NCBI GenBank assembly: GCA_964500805.1
Contig: CAZCQH010000001.1
Coordinates: 1 to 64,000, forward strand
Direction: 5' to 3'
Length of the DNA: 64,000 nucleotides
Source: Ga0077555 sp964500805
GTDB taxonomy: Bacteria > Pseudomonadota > Alphaproteobacteria > Rhizobiales > Hyphomicrobiaceae
Shown here: positions 50,521 through 59,340 of the stretch, piece after piece
Numbering within the stretch: position 1 is the stretch's first letter
Layout: each line of letters begins with the position of its first letter
Translations under genes and position numbers: made by a program
Notes under the pieces: generated by a model
What the model was told of the DNA's origin: nothing
Database searches by the model: none
What the model saw: the letters and a program-made list of their open reading frames with translations, nothing else

Positions 50521-51693
50521 ATGTCCACCGCCCTGAAGTTCGACCCGATCCGGCTGCCGAAGGAGTGCGAGGAGCTGCGCCAAGAGGTGCGCGCCTTCAT
50601 CAAGGAGGAAGTGGCCGCCGGCACCTTCAACCCGAACGGGATTGGCCGTGACGACGCCTTCAATCACGAGTTTGCGAAGAAGGTCGGCAAGAAAGGCTGG
50701 ATCGGCATGACCTGGCCGAAGAAGTATGGCGGCCACGAGCGCACGTTCCTCGAGCGGTATGTCGTGACCGAGGAGTTCCGCGTCGCCAATGCGCCGACGC
50801 GCGTGTTCTTCACCGCCGACCGGCAGTCGGGCCCGACGCTGATCAAGTACGCCAACGAGCAGATCAAGGCCGACGTGCTGCCGCGTATCTGCCGTGGCGA
50901 GTGCTGCTTCGGCATCGGCATGTCGGAGCCGGGCTCGGGCTCGGATCTGTTCGCGGCCAAGACCAAGGCAACCAAGGTCGACGGCGGCTACCTGATCAAC
51001 GGCTCCAAGATCTGGACGTCGAATGCACACCGCGCCGACTATCTGATCGCGCTCTTCCGCACCTCGGCGCCGACGAAGGAGAATCGCCGCCACGGGCTGA
51101 CGAACTTCCTCGTCGACATGAAGAACACGAAGGGCATCAAGTGCAATCCGATCATTCAACTGTCGGGCCTGCACGAGTTCAACGAGGTGGTATTCGAGGA
51201 TGCGTTCATTCCGGACTCGCACTTGATCGGCGAGCTCGACGGTGCGTGGAAGCAGGCGACAAGCGAATTGGCCTATGAGCGCAGCGGACCCGAGCGCTTC
51301 CTGGAGACGAATCAGGTGCTCACCGAGCTGGTGCGCGTTCTCGGAGAGAAGCCGGACACGCGCGCCGCCGAAGGTCTGGGCCGCCTCGTTGCGCAACTGC
51401 ACACGCTGCGGCGCATGTCGGTGTCGGTCAACGGCATGCTGCAGGCGGGCAAGGAGCCCGTCGTCGAGGGCTCGGTCGTGAAAGACCTCGGCACGCTCTG
51501 GGAGCAAAAGCTGCCGCACAAGGCACGTGAGGTCGCCGCGTTTGTCGACGAGGTCGATTCAGGCAATCGCGCGGCGTTCGATGAGCACCTCGCGTTCGCG
51601 ACAACGATTGCGCCGAAGCTCACCATCCAGGGCGGCACGACGGAAGTGCTGCGCGGTGTCATCGCGCAGGGGTTGGGGCTGAGGGGACGGTGA
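50521..51693 (+). CDS. acyl-CoA dehydrogenase
   Basis: 390-residue FAD enzyme introducing the alpha-beta double bond into an acyl-CoA. The complete middle-domain motif is present (CFGIGMSEPGSGSD, about residues 132-145), followed by GSKIWTSNAHRADYLI; the helical domain has LAYERSGPERF and the C-terminal TIQGGTTEVLRGVIAQGLGLRG for flavin binding. It is probably the catalytic partner of the preceding atypical subunit. Substrate not determinable. The ATG at 50521 directly follows the palindrome; no good RBS is visible. Confidence 0.92.
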   Translation: MSTALKFDPIRLPKECEELRQEVRAFIKEEVAAGTFNPNGIGRDDAFNHEFAKKVGKKGWIGMTWPKKYGGHERTFLERYVVTEEFRVANAPTRVFFTADRQSGPTLIKYANEQIKADVLPRICRGECCFGIGMSEPGSGSDLFAAKTKATKVDGGYLINGSKIWTSNAHRADYLIALFRTSAPTKENRRHGLTNFLVDMKNTKGIKCNPIIQLSGLHEFNEVVFEDAFIPDSHLIGELDGAWKQATSELAYERSGPERFLETNQVLTELVRVLGEKPDTRAAEGLGRLVAQLHTLRRMSVSVNGMLQAGKEPVVEGSVVKDLGTLWEQKLPHKAREVAAFVDEVDSGNRAAFDEHLAFATTIAPKLTIQGGTTEVLRGVIAQGLGLRGR

Positions 51694-51700
51694 GAGGGAA

Positions 51701-51850
51701 GTGAGTGATTGGTGACTGGTGATTAGTGATTAGTTGGCTGCGGCGTGCCAGAACGCATGCGCGAGATGACCGCCGTCACAATGGCAAGCATCGCCATCTC
51801 GTGTGTGCCGGGATTTTCAATCACCAATCACCAATCACCAAATCACTCGA
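51701..51850. repeat. inverted pair of GGTGATT heptamer arrays
   Basis: 51701-51736 holds about five degenerate copies of GGTGATT/AGTGATT. 51818-51850 holds the reverse-complement array (AATCACC repeated). They flank 81 bp and together could form a long hairpin immediately after the acyl-CoA dehydrogenase gene and before the synthetase gene. Confidence 0.7.
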
Positions 51851-51867
51851 CGAACAACGGGACGGAA

Positions 51868-54021
51868 ATGACGACCAAACCAAACATCGGCGCGCTGCTC
51901 GATCCGAAGTCGGTGGCGATCATTGGCGCGGCGCCCAAGGGACAGGGGCTGCGCGGCCGCATTCTGGAGTTCATGCTGCTGCATCCTTATGCGGGGAAGA
52001 TCTATCCCGTCAGCCGCAGCAATGCCGAGGTGCAGGGGCTCAAGGCCTATCCGTCGATCGACCAGTGCCCGGGGCCGGTGGATCTCGCGATCCTGATCGT
52101 GCCGGCGAAGTTCGTGCCGGATGAATTGGAACGCTGCGGCAAGACGGGCGTGAAAGCCGCGGCGATCATCTCGTCGGGTTTCGCCGAGGAGCCGGGCGAA
52201 GCCGGCGCCAAGATGCAGGCGGACCTGAAGGCTATCGCAGCGCGCTACGATATGGCGGTGACGGGCCCGAACTCGGAGGGCTTCGCGTCGATCGAGCAGG
52301 CGCTGCTGCCGACGTTCAGCCCGGTCGCAGGCCCGTCCACCATTCCGCTGCTGCCGAAGAACCGCAACAACGGCCGCGTGGCGCTGGTCGCGCAATCGGG
52401 CGGCATGGGCTTCTCGTTTTTCGATCGCGGGCGGCCGAAGGAGCTCGCGTTCAACTACATCGTGACGACCGGCAACGAAGCGTGCCTGGAAGGACTGGAA
52501 ATCGTCGAACATCTGCTCGATGAGGGCAAGACCGACGCCTTCCTGATGCTGATCGAGGACATCAAGACGCCGGAGACGTTCAAGCGCGTCGCGGAAAAAG
52601 CGCTGCGCGCGGGCAAGCAGCTCATCGTCAACAAGATCGGCAAGACGGACGCGGGCGCTCGCGCCGCTGCCTCGCACACGGCGGCGCTGGCAGGCTCCTA
52701 CAGCGCCTTCCAGGCGATCGCGCAGCGCTACGGCGTGATCGAAGGCGGCTCCGTCGATGAGATGACCGACATCGCCAACGGCTTCCTGGCGTGGAAGGGC
52801 CGCCTGCCCAATGGCCGGCGCGTCGGCATCTGCACAGGCTCGGGCGGCGGCGGGGCATGGCTCTCGGACACGTGCACCCTATCAGGCCTTGAAGTTCCGA
52901 CGCTTGATGACGCGACGCGTGCCGTTCTGCAACCGCTGCTGCCCTCCTACGGCTCGACCGCCAACCCGGTCGACGGCACGGCGCAGGCCATCCGCCAGAT
53001 CGGCTATGCCGGCATGATCGCGCCGCTGGTCAACTCGCCCGCCATCGACGGCGTCATCGCAATCATGAGCGCACGCTCGGCCGAGCACGTGGCGCACGAA
53101 AAGGAGAAGCTGAAGGCAGTCAAGGCGGCGGCCAAGAAGCCCATTTTGATGTGGACCTACACGCTGCCCTCCGCGCAGGCCGTGGAGGTGCTCTCGGAGG
53201 TCGGACTGCCACTGTTCACGGATATGCAGAATGTCGTCTCGACGATGCGGCGCATGGGCGAGTGGAACGCGCTGCGCGAGCGGTTCCTGAAGGCGCCGGA
53301 CATACGCACGAGCGATGCTGGTGCACGGGAGAGGGTGACGGCAGCACTGGCGACGGCGTCCGGCGCGCTGACGGAGGCCGACTCCAAGCCGCTGTTGGCC
53401 GCCTACGGCATCGGCAGCCAGGCCGGCGAAAAGCTGGTGGCCTCGCGGGACGAAGCTGTCGCGTTCGCCAAGTCGCTCGGCAAGCCCGTCGCGCTGAAGG
53501 TACAGTCGGCCGATATCCTGCACAAAACGGAAGCCGGCGCCGTGTCGCTCAACGCACGGACGCCGGAGGAGGTGGGCACGGCCTACGACCGCATTACAGC
53601 GAGCGCCAAGGCCTACAAGCCCAACGCAAAAGTGCAGGGCGTGCTGGTGCAAGCGATGGCAGCGAAGGGCCGGGAAGTCATTCTCGGCGTCAACCGCGAC
53701 CCGCACTTCGGGCCGATGCTGATGCTGGGTCTCGGAGGCGTCGCGGTCGAAGTGCTGCGCGACGTGGTATTCTCCCCCGTGCCGCTGTCGCTTGATGATG
53801 CCGAGCGCATGATTGCTCGCCTCAAGGGCGCCAAGCTGCTCGATGCGCATCGGGGCGAACCTGCGGCCGACAAGGCGGCACTCGCAGACCTGATGGTGAA
53901 ACTCGGCCGGTTGGCTGCTGATCACGCTGATCGCATCGCAGAGATCGACCTCAACCCGGTGATCGTGCATGCTGCGGGCCAAGGCGCCACGATCGCCGAT
54001 GCGCTGATCGTGACGCGGTGA
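51868..54021 (+). CDS. ADP-forming acyl-CoA synthetase, fused alpha/beta subunits
   Basis: 717-residue acetate-CoA ligase (ADP-forming) family enzyme. The N-terminal CoA-binding domain (DPKSVAIIGA, residues about 13-22) and succinyl-CoA-ligase-like domain (VAQSGGMGFSFFDRG; phospho-His region in AAASHTAALAGSYS) are followed by an ATP-grasp domain (LLAAYGIGSQAGEKLV, PVALKVQSADILHKTEAGAV). It activates a carboxylic acid, or recovers ATP from an acyl-CoA, in the same module as the two dehydrogenases. The ATG at 51868 lies just after the heptamer repeat. Confidence 0.9.
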   Translation: MTTKPNIGALLDPKSVAIIGAAPKGQGLRGRILEFMLLHPYAGKIYPVSRSNAEVQGLKAYPSIDQCPGPVDLAILIVPAKFVPDELERCGKTGVKAAAIISSGFAEEPGEAGAKMQADLKAIAARYDMAVTGPNSEGFASIEQALLPTFSPVAGPSTIPLLPKNRNNGRVALVAQSGGMGFSFFDRGRPKELAFNYIVTTGNEACLEGLEIVEHLLDEGKTDAFLMLIEDIKTPETFKRVAEKALRAGKQLIVNKIGKTDAGARAAASHTAALAGSYSAFQAIAQRYGVIEGGSVDEMTDIANGFLAWKGRLPNGRRVGICTGSGGGGAWLSDTCTLSGLEVPTLDDATRAVLQPLLPSYGSTANPVDGTAQAIRQIGYAGMIAPLVNSPAIDGVIAIMSARSAEHVAHEKEKLKAVKAAAKKPILMWTYTLPSAQAVEVLSEVGLPLFTDMQNVVSTMRRMGEWNALRERFLKAPDIRTSDAGARERVTAALATASGALTEADSKPLLAAYGIGSQAGEKLVASRDEAVAFAKSLGKPVALKVQSADILHKTEAGAVSLNARTPEEVGTAYDRITASAKAYKPNAKVQGVLVQAMAAKGREVILGVNRDPHFGPMLMLGLGGVAVEVLRDVVFSPVPLSLDDAERMIARLKGAKLLDAHRGEPAADKAALADLMVKLGRLAADHADRIAEIDLNPVIVHAAGQGATIADALIVTR

Positions 54022-54028
54022 TTCCCGG

Positions 54029-54170
54029 TGTCATCCTCGCGCTTGTCGCGAGGATCCATCGGGCAGCGCAGACGAAAGGCAACGGAAGGCCTTGGCGAGA
54101 GCAGCAGCTGGAGCCGCAAAACTTCACACAAGCGGAGAAATGGGTCCTCGGGACAAGCCCGAGGATGACA
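54029..54170. repeat. REP-like doublet of inverted hairpins
   Basis: Left hairpin ATCCTCGCG-CTTGT-CGCGAGGAT (54033-54055); right hairpin TCCTCGGG-ACAAG-CCCGAGGA (54145-54165), its inverse in orientation and loop. About 90 bp lie between them. The GTCATCCTCGGGCTTGTCCCGAGGAT motif is a known alphaproteobacterial intergenic repeat. Confidence 0.75.
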
Positions 54171-54207
54171 ACCCGAGAGCGAAGAGCGAGACGCAAGGAG
54201 CAGAACC

Positions 54208-55002
54208 ATGGCCCAGTTCACAGACATCGCAGTATCGAAATCCGGCAACGTAGCAACGGTCGAGATCAAGCGGCCGCCGCACAACTTCTTCGACATGTCA
54301 CTCATCCGGCAGATCGCCGATGCGTTCGAGGGCTACGACAAGGAGCCGGACGTGCGCGCGATCGTGCTCTGCGCGGAGGGCAAGTCGTTTTGCGCCGGCG
54401 CCAACTTCGGTGACGGCTCGCGGCTCAACAAGGATGGTCACCGACCCGACGAGGACCGCCAGTCCGGCCATCTCTACCAGGAGGCGGTGCGCCTGTTCCG
54501 CACCAAGAAACCGGTGGTCGGCGCGATCCAGGGCGCGGCGATCGGCGGCGGGCTCGGCCTCGCGCTTGTGCCTGACTTCCGCGTGACGTGCCCCGAAGCC
54601 CGTTTCTCCGCCAACTTCACGCGGCTCGGCTTTCATCCGGGCTTTGGCCTCACGTACACGCTGCCGGCGCTAATCGGAAAGCAGCAGGCGCATTTGATGA
54701 TGTACACCGGCCGCCGCCTGTCGGGCGATGAAGCGGTGAAGATCGGCCTCGCCGAGGTGCTGGTGCCGACCGCCGCGGAGGTGCGCCCGGCTGCAGTGAA
54801 GCTCGCGCAGGAGATCGCCGAGAGCGCGCCGCTCGCCGTCCAGGAAACCCGCGCCACGGTGAGGAAGGGAATCGCTGACGCTGTAAAGGCCGCCACCGAC
54901 CACGAGCTGGTCATCCAGGATCAGTTGCGCAGAACCGACGACTTCCGCGAAGGCATCAAGGCCTACTCGGAGCGCCGCACGCCGAATTTCCAGGCGCGAT
55001 AA
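54208..55002 (+). CDS. crotonase-fold protein (enoyl-CoA hydratase/isomerase family) without hydratase glutamates
   Basis: 264-residue crotonase-superfamily protein. The oxyanion-hole elements are present (FCAGANFGDG near residue 62, GAAIGGGLGLAL near 113). However both hydratase glutamates are missing by position: GGGLGLA has Gly where GGGCELA has Glu, and the PEI-type motif is NFTRLGFHPG. So water addition is unlikely; isomerisation, hydrolysis or another crotonase reaction is more probable. RBS AAGGAG precedes the ATG. Last gene of the acyl-CoA module, 186 bp after the synthetase. Confidence 0.88.
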   Translation: MAQFTDIAVSKSGNVATVEIKRPPHNFFDMSLIRQIADAFEGYDKEPDVRAIVLCAEGKSFCAGANFGDGSRLNKDGHRPDEDRQSGHLYQEAVRLFRTKKPVVGAIQGAAIGGGLGLALVPDFRVTCPEARFSANFTRLGFHPGFGLTYTLPALIGKQQAHLMMYTGRRLSGDEAVKIGLAEVLVPTAAEVRPAAVKLAQEIAESAPLAVQETRATVRKGIADAVKAATDHELVIQDQLRRTDDFREGIKAYSERRTPNFQAR

Positions 55003-55031
55003 GAAACGAGTTGGAAGTAGGGAATTGGGAA

Positions 55032-55054
55032 TAGGTCGTTGCGGAGACGACCTA
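55032..55054. terminator. hairpin between convergent genes
   Basis: TAGGTCGT (55032-55039), 7-nt loop, ACGACCTA (55047-55054), 30 nt after the crotonase-fold gene. No T-run; may act on both strands. Confidence 0.4.
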
Positions 55055-55079
55055 CACCCGGATGCCAGCTCCCTTTTCC

Positions 55080-56192
55080 CTAGCTCACAACCGCGATCTG
55101 CCTCTTCCTGATCAGATCGAAGTCGATCTCGGCGCCGAGGCCGGGCTTATCGATCGCATGCACCATGCCATTGCGATCGACCTCGATGTCCTTGACGAGG
55201 CCGTACTTCTGCGCGCCGTCGGGTAACAGCACCTCGAAGTACTCGCAGTTGCGGATCGCCATGATGAGGTGCAGGTTCGCCACATTGTTGAGCGAGTTGC
55301 CGCCGTGGTGCACCTCGTAGTTCATGTGGAAGCACTCGGCGAGGTGCGCGGTCTTGAGACACGCCGAGAGGCCACCTTTCACGGCGACGTCGCCACGCAA
55401 GAAATCGGTCGCATGCCGTACGAGCCACGGCGCGTAGGCGGTATGGCCGCCCGGTGAATACTCAGTGGCAAGGATCGGGATCGAGAGCTGGGACTTGAGC
55501 TTCACGTAGCCCTCGATGTCGTCTTCGCAAAGCGGGTCCTCATACCAGTAGAAGCCGAGCCGCTCGCACGCCTGCCCGACGCGCAGCGCCTCGACGTACT
55601 CGTAGGCCCAAGTCGAATCGAGCATGACGCGGTAGTCGTCGCCGACGGCGCGACGCACGGCTTCGCAGACCTTGATGTCGGTCTCCCACTGTGTCGGCGG
55701 ATGGATCTTGTAGGCTTTCCAGCCGCTCGCCTTGAACTGCTGCGCTTCCTCGGCATAGGCCTCGACCGAGCCTAGCACCGCGGATGAAGCATAAGCTGGC
55801 GCGCTCGTCCGGAAGCTGCCCATCAGCTTGTGCACGGGGATGTTGGCGAGCTTGCCGGCGAGATCCCAGAGCGCCACGTCGACGGCGCCAAGCGGACGCA
55901 ACAGGTTCCGCATCCGGCAGCGCTGCCACATGCGCTGAAAATGCTTCTCGCGCGCCAGCGGGTCCTCGCCGACCAGCATGGGCTTCAGTATCTTGGTGAC
56001 GACATCGGCGTCCTTGCTGGCGGGCACGCTCGAGGTGCCGAGGAATGCGTGGCCCTCGACGCCCTGGTCGGTCTTGACCGCGACAAGGCCAAGATCGCTT
56101 TTGCCCTCAAACCGACCGCTGTGGCGTCCGTACTGCGTCGCGGGGATGCCCTCCCACGCGAATAAGGTCACCGTAACGTCCGTAATTTTCAT
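55080..56192 (-). CDS. mandelate racemase / muconate lactonizing enzyme family protein
   Basis: 370-residue enolase-superfamily enzyme with N-terminal capping domain and C-terminal barrel. Barrel residues: YKIHPP (Lys at the end of strand 2), metal ligands Asp in VMLDSTWAY, Glu in YEDPL and Glu in LATEYSPGG, and the His of EVHHGGNS with Asp in DVAVKGG forming the MR-type dyad. It abstracts the alpha proton of a carboxylate, often a sugar acid dehydration. Start at the ATG at 56192. Divergent from the transport operon, possibly coregulated. Confidence 0.88.
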   Translation of the reverse strand: MKITDVTVTLFAWEGIPATQYGRHSGRFEGKSDLGLVAVKTDQGVEGHAFLGTSSVPASKDADVVTKILKPMLVGEDPLAREKHFQRMWQRCRMRNLLRPLGAVDVALWDLAGKLANIPVHKLMGSFRTSAPAYASSAVLGSVEAYAEEAQQFKASGWKAYKIHPPTQWETDIKVCEAVRRAVGDDYRVMLDSTWAYEYVEALRVGQACERLGFYWYEDPLCEDDIEGYVKLKSQLSIPILATEYSPGGHTAYAPWLVRHATDFLRGDVAVKGGLSACLKTAHLAECFHMNYEVHHGGNSLNNVANLHLIMAIRNCEYFEVLLPDGAQKYGLVKDIEVDRNGMVHAIDKPGLGAEIDFDLIRKRQIAVVS

Positions 56193-56553
56193 GGCGAGCG
56201 CCCCTCGAAGGCTGTCTTGATCTGACCGCAAAGTACGCAGAAAGACCGCGTCCCACCTGCAAAGCCACGTGCTGCGCCCGTGGCGAAGTCCTTTCGCGCA
56301 GTGAGCGGGAATGGTGGCACTTTAAGCCTTGACAGTTGTAAGAGGAAATGGCCGATTTGGCCCAAGCCCCGACAAAGAGCGGGGTGCGGAGAAAACGGGC
56401 GCAGGCCCGACGCCGGAATGAGCGCGGCGAGGCGAGACTACGTGTCGCTTGTGCCTCGGCAGGGAGGGTATCGATGGCGATGATCCGGTCATTCCGGATG
56501 GGGAGTACCGTTGTGCTCGCCGGGTCTCCGTCCAATCGTGACGGGGAGACAGC
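56193..56553. other. divergent promoter region of the transport operon
   Basis: 361 bp. A perfect TTGACA at 56329-56334 with a 17-nt spacer to CCGATT (56352-56357) is the best rightward candidate, though the -10 is poor. No gene recognised. Confidence 0.4.
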
Positions 56554-57369
56554 ATGAACGATACCGCACCTGCACAGGCGCCGGCCAAAGCCGGAGCTGC
56601 GCTCGAACTTGCTATGAGCATCCGCGGCGTCTCGAAGCGCTTCGGCGGTGTCACCGCTGTCTCGGAGGTCTCGGTTGACGTACCGAAAGGCAAGATCCTG
56701 TCGGTGATCGGCCCCAACGGCGCAGGCAAGACGTCGCTACTCAACATGGTCTCCGGGTTCTACAAGCCAGACACCGGCTCCATAAAGCTCGGTGCCAAAG
56801 ACATCACCTCGGCCCGGCCAAGCGAGATCGCCGCCATGGGCGTCGCGCGCACGTTCCAGAACATAGCGCTCTTCTCGGGTCTTACTGTTCTCGACAACCT
56901 GATGCTCGGCCGGCACGTGCTGATGAAGTCCGGCGTGCTCTCGAGCATCCTGTTCTGGGGCCCCAATCAGCGCGAGGAGATCCGCCACCGCGAGGCCTGT
57001 GAGGAGATCATCGACTTCCTCAAGCTGCAGGACCTGCGCAAGACGCAGACAAGCGCCCTCGCCTATGGCCTGCGCAAGCGTGTTGAACTCGGCCGCGCGC
57101 TGGCGCTCGAGCCTTCCGTGCTGCTGCTCGATGAGCCAATGGGCGGCATGAACCAGGAAGAGAAGGAGGACATGGCCCGCTATATCTTGGACGTGAACCA
57201 GGAACGCGGCGTCACGGTCGTCCTGATCGAGCACGACATGGGCGTCGTGATGGATATCTCGGACCGCGTTTGCGTGCTCGACCGCGGGCGGCATATCTCG
57301 GAAGGCACGCCCGCCGAAGTACAGGCTGACCCAGCGGTCATCGCGGCCTATCTCGGAGCCAAGAAATGA
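56554..57369 (+). CDS. HAAT ABC transporter ATPase (LivG-like)
   Basis: 271-residue ATPase, first gene of the operon. Walker A GPNGAGKTS (about residue 53), ARTFQNIALF (Q-loop region), signature LAYGLRKRVELGRALAL, typical of LivG, Walker B VLLLDEPMGG, D-loop and His in VVLIEHDMG. The C-terminal AYLGAKK is LivG-like. With LivF it powers the permeases LivH and LivM encoded downstream. The substrate may be an amino acid, amide or organic acid. It overlaps the ligase gene by ATGA. Confidence 0.93.
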   Translation: MNDTAPAQAPAKAGAALELAMSIRGVSKRFGGVTAVSEVSVDVPKGKILSVIGPNGAGKTSLLNMVSGFYKPDTGSIKLGAKDITSARPSEIAAMGVARTFQNIALFSGLTVLDNLMLGRHVLMKSGVLSSILFWGPNQREEIRHREACEEIIDFLKLQDLRKTQTSALAYGLRKRVELGRALALEPSVLLLDEPMGGMNQEEKEDMARYILDVNQERGVTVVLIEHDMGVVMDISDRVCVLDRGRHISEGTPAEVQADPAVIAAYLGAKK

Positions 57370-59330
57370 CGGCCACGACCTCGACTGCCCCGAAGCTTGC
57401 CGACAATCCCAACACCAGCACGATGCCGAAGCTGCTCCGGCGCAACGCAAAAGCGTGGCCGAACGAGCCCGGCATGCGCGAGAAGGATCGGGGAATCTGG
57501 AAAACGTACACCTGGGCACAGTGCTACGACACCATGCGCGATTTTGCGCTCGGGCTTGCGCATTTGGGATTCAAGCGCGGCGACAAGCTGTCGGTGATCG
57601 GCGACAACCGGCCGAGGCTCTATTGGGCGCAGCTCTCGGCGCAGGCACTCGGCGGCTTGGCCGTGCCCGTCTACCAAGACGCCATCGCCACGGAGCTGGC
57701 ATTCGTCCTCAACCACGCCGAGGTCTCGATCATTGTCGCCGAAGATCAGGAGCAGGTCGACAAGATCCTCGCGATCCGTGATCAATTGCCGTCATTGAAG
57801 TGGATCCTCTACGACGACCCTCGAGGCATGGGCGGCTACACCGATCCCATGCTGAAGTCATTCGAGGAGATGCAGTCAGCCGGCCACAAGCTGATCGGCG
57901 AGCACGGGGCCTACTACGAGCAGGAATTTGCGGCCGGCAATGCGGACGACGTGGCAATGATCGCGTACACCTCCGGCACGACGGGCCAACCCAAGGGCAC
58001 TCTGCTCAGCCACCGCAATATGATCGCCACCGGCGAGAACTACGTCTCTTTCGAGAAGATCCAGCGGGGCGACAACTGGCTCTCGTATCTGCCGATGGCG
58101 TGGGTCGGCGACGTCATGCTGTCGCTCGCCTCGGCGCTGGTCGGCGGCGTCACCGTCAACTGCCCGGAGAGTCCTGAGACGGTGCAGCGCGATTTGCGCG
58201 AGCTTGGTCCCAACGGGCTTCTCGCTCCGCCCCGCGTCTGGGAGCAGATCCTGACCCAGCTGCAAGTGCGCAATGGCGACTCGAGTCCGCTCAAGCAACG
58301 CATCTACGAGAAGTATCGCAAGATCGCCGAGGAGCGCGAGCTTCTCATCACCGACGGCAAGCCCGTGCCGGGCTCGCTGAACCTCAAGTACAAGATCGGC
58401 GAGTTCCTGGTGTACGGACCGGTGCGCGATCAACTCGGCCTCAGGAACGCGCGCTGGTGCCTTTCAGGTGGCGCGCCCCTCGGACCCGACACGTTCCGAT
58501 TCTTCCGCTCCATCGGCATAAACTTGAAACAAATCTACGGAGCGACGGAGGCGAGCGCCCTCGTTGCCATCCAACGCGACGATCAGGCTGATCCCAACAC
58601 CGTTGGCGCGCCGATGCCGGGGAATGAAGTGCGTATCGATCCATCGGGCGAGGTTCAGCTCAAGGGTCCGGGTGTCTTCGTCGGCTATTACAAGCAGGAT
58701 GATGCGACCAAGGCAGCGCTGACGCCGGACGGCTGGCTGAAGACCGGCGATGCGGGGCTTATCGATCCCCGTGGCCACTTGGCGATCATCGATCGCGCCA
58801 AGGACGTCGGCAAGCTCACCGACGGGACGCCGTTCGCGCCGCAGTTCGTCGAGAACAAGCTCAAATTCAGCCCTTACATTCGCGAGGCGGTGGCGTTTGG
58901 CGGGGGCCACCCGTTCGTCACCGCGATGATCGCAATCGATCTGTCGACGGTCGGCACCTGGGCCGAGAAACGCGGCCTGCCCTACACGAGCTTCATGGAT
59001 CTGGCGAAGAAGCCGGAAATCGCTCAGCTGGTTCTCGAGGAGATCAACAAGGTCAACGCCACGCTGCCCGGAACGGTGAAAGTGCGCCGTTATCTCCTCC
59101 TGCAGAAGGAGCTCGAGGCTGACGACAACGAAATGACGCGCACGCGGAAAGTGCGCCGCGCCTACGTCGCCGAGAAGTACGCGCCGGTGATCAACGCCTT
59201 TTACGAGAACGGCAAGGGAGCGACGGTCGAGTCCGAGATCACCTTCGAGGACGGGCGCAAATCGATCGTGAAGTCCGACTTGGTGATCTACGACGTACCG
59301 CAAGCTAGCTCGGCGCAGCGCGCCGCCTGA
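57366..59330 (+). CDS. AMP-forming long-chain acyl-CoA synthetase
   Basis: 654-residue adenylate-forming ligase, FadD15-like. Motifs: P-loop YTSGTTGQPKGTLLSHRN (about residues 200-217), GATEASALV, GWLKTGDAG and the C-terminal KVRRYLLLQKELEADDNEMTRTRKVRR. It joins a carboxylic acid to CoA with ATP to AMP. Translationally coupled (ATGA) to livG and 10 nt before livH, so it is part of the importer operon; CoA activation right after uptake is inferred. Acid specificity cannot be read. Confidence 0.9.
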   Translation: MTATTSTAPKLADNPNTSTMPKLLRRNAKAWPNEPGMREKDRGIWKTYTWAQCYDTMRDFALGLAHLGFKRGDKLSVIGDNRPRLYWAQLSAQALGGLAVPVYQDAIATELAFVLNHAEVSIIVAEDQEQVDKILAIRDQLPSLKWILYDDPRGMGGYTDPMLKSFEEMQSAGHKLIGEHGAYYEQEFAAGNADDVAMIAYTSGTTGQPKGTLLSHRNMIATGENYVSFEKIQRGDNWLSYLPMAWVGDVMLSLASALVGGVTVNCPESPETVQRDLRELGPNGLLAPPRVWEQILTQLQVRNGDSSPLKQRIYEKYRKIAEERELLITDGKPVPGSLNLKYKIGEFLVYGPVRDQLGLRNARWCLSGGAPLGPDTFRFFRSIGINLKQIYGATEASALVAIQRDDQADPNTVGAPMPGNEVRIDPSGEVQLKGPGVFVGYYKQDDATKAALTPDGWLKTGDAGLIDPRGHLAIIDRAKDVGKLTDGTPFAPQFVENKLKFSPYIREAVAFGGGHPFVTAMIAIDLSTVGTWAEKRGLPYTSFMDLAKKPEIAQLVLEEINKVNATLPGTVKVRRYLLLQKELEADDNEMTRTRKVRRAYVAEKYAPVINAFYENGKGATVESEITFEDGRKSIVKSDLVIYDVPQASSAQRAA

Positions 59331-59340
59331 AGGAACAGCG

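Noticed and set aside
52882..53982. 366-residue minus-strand frame
   Set aside because: Antisense of the ADP-forming acyl-CoA synthetase.
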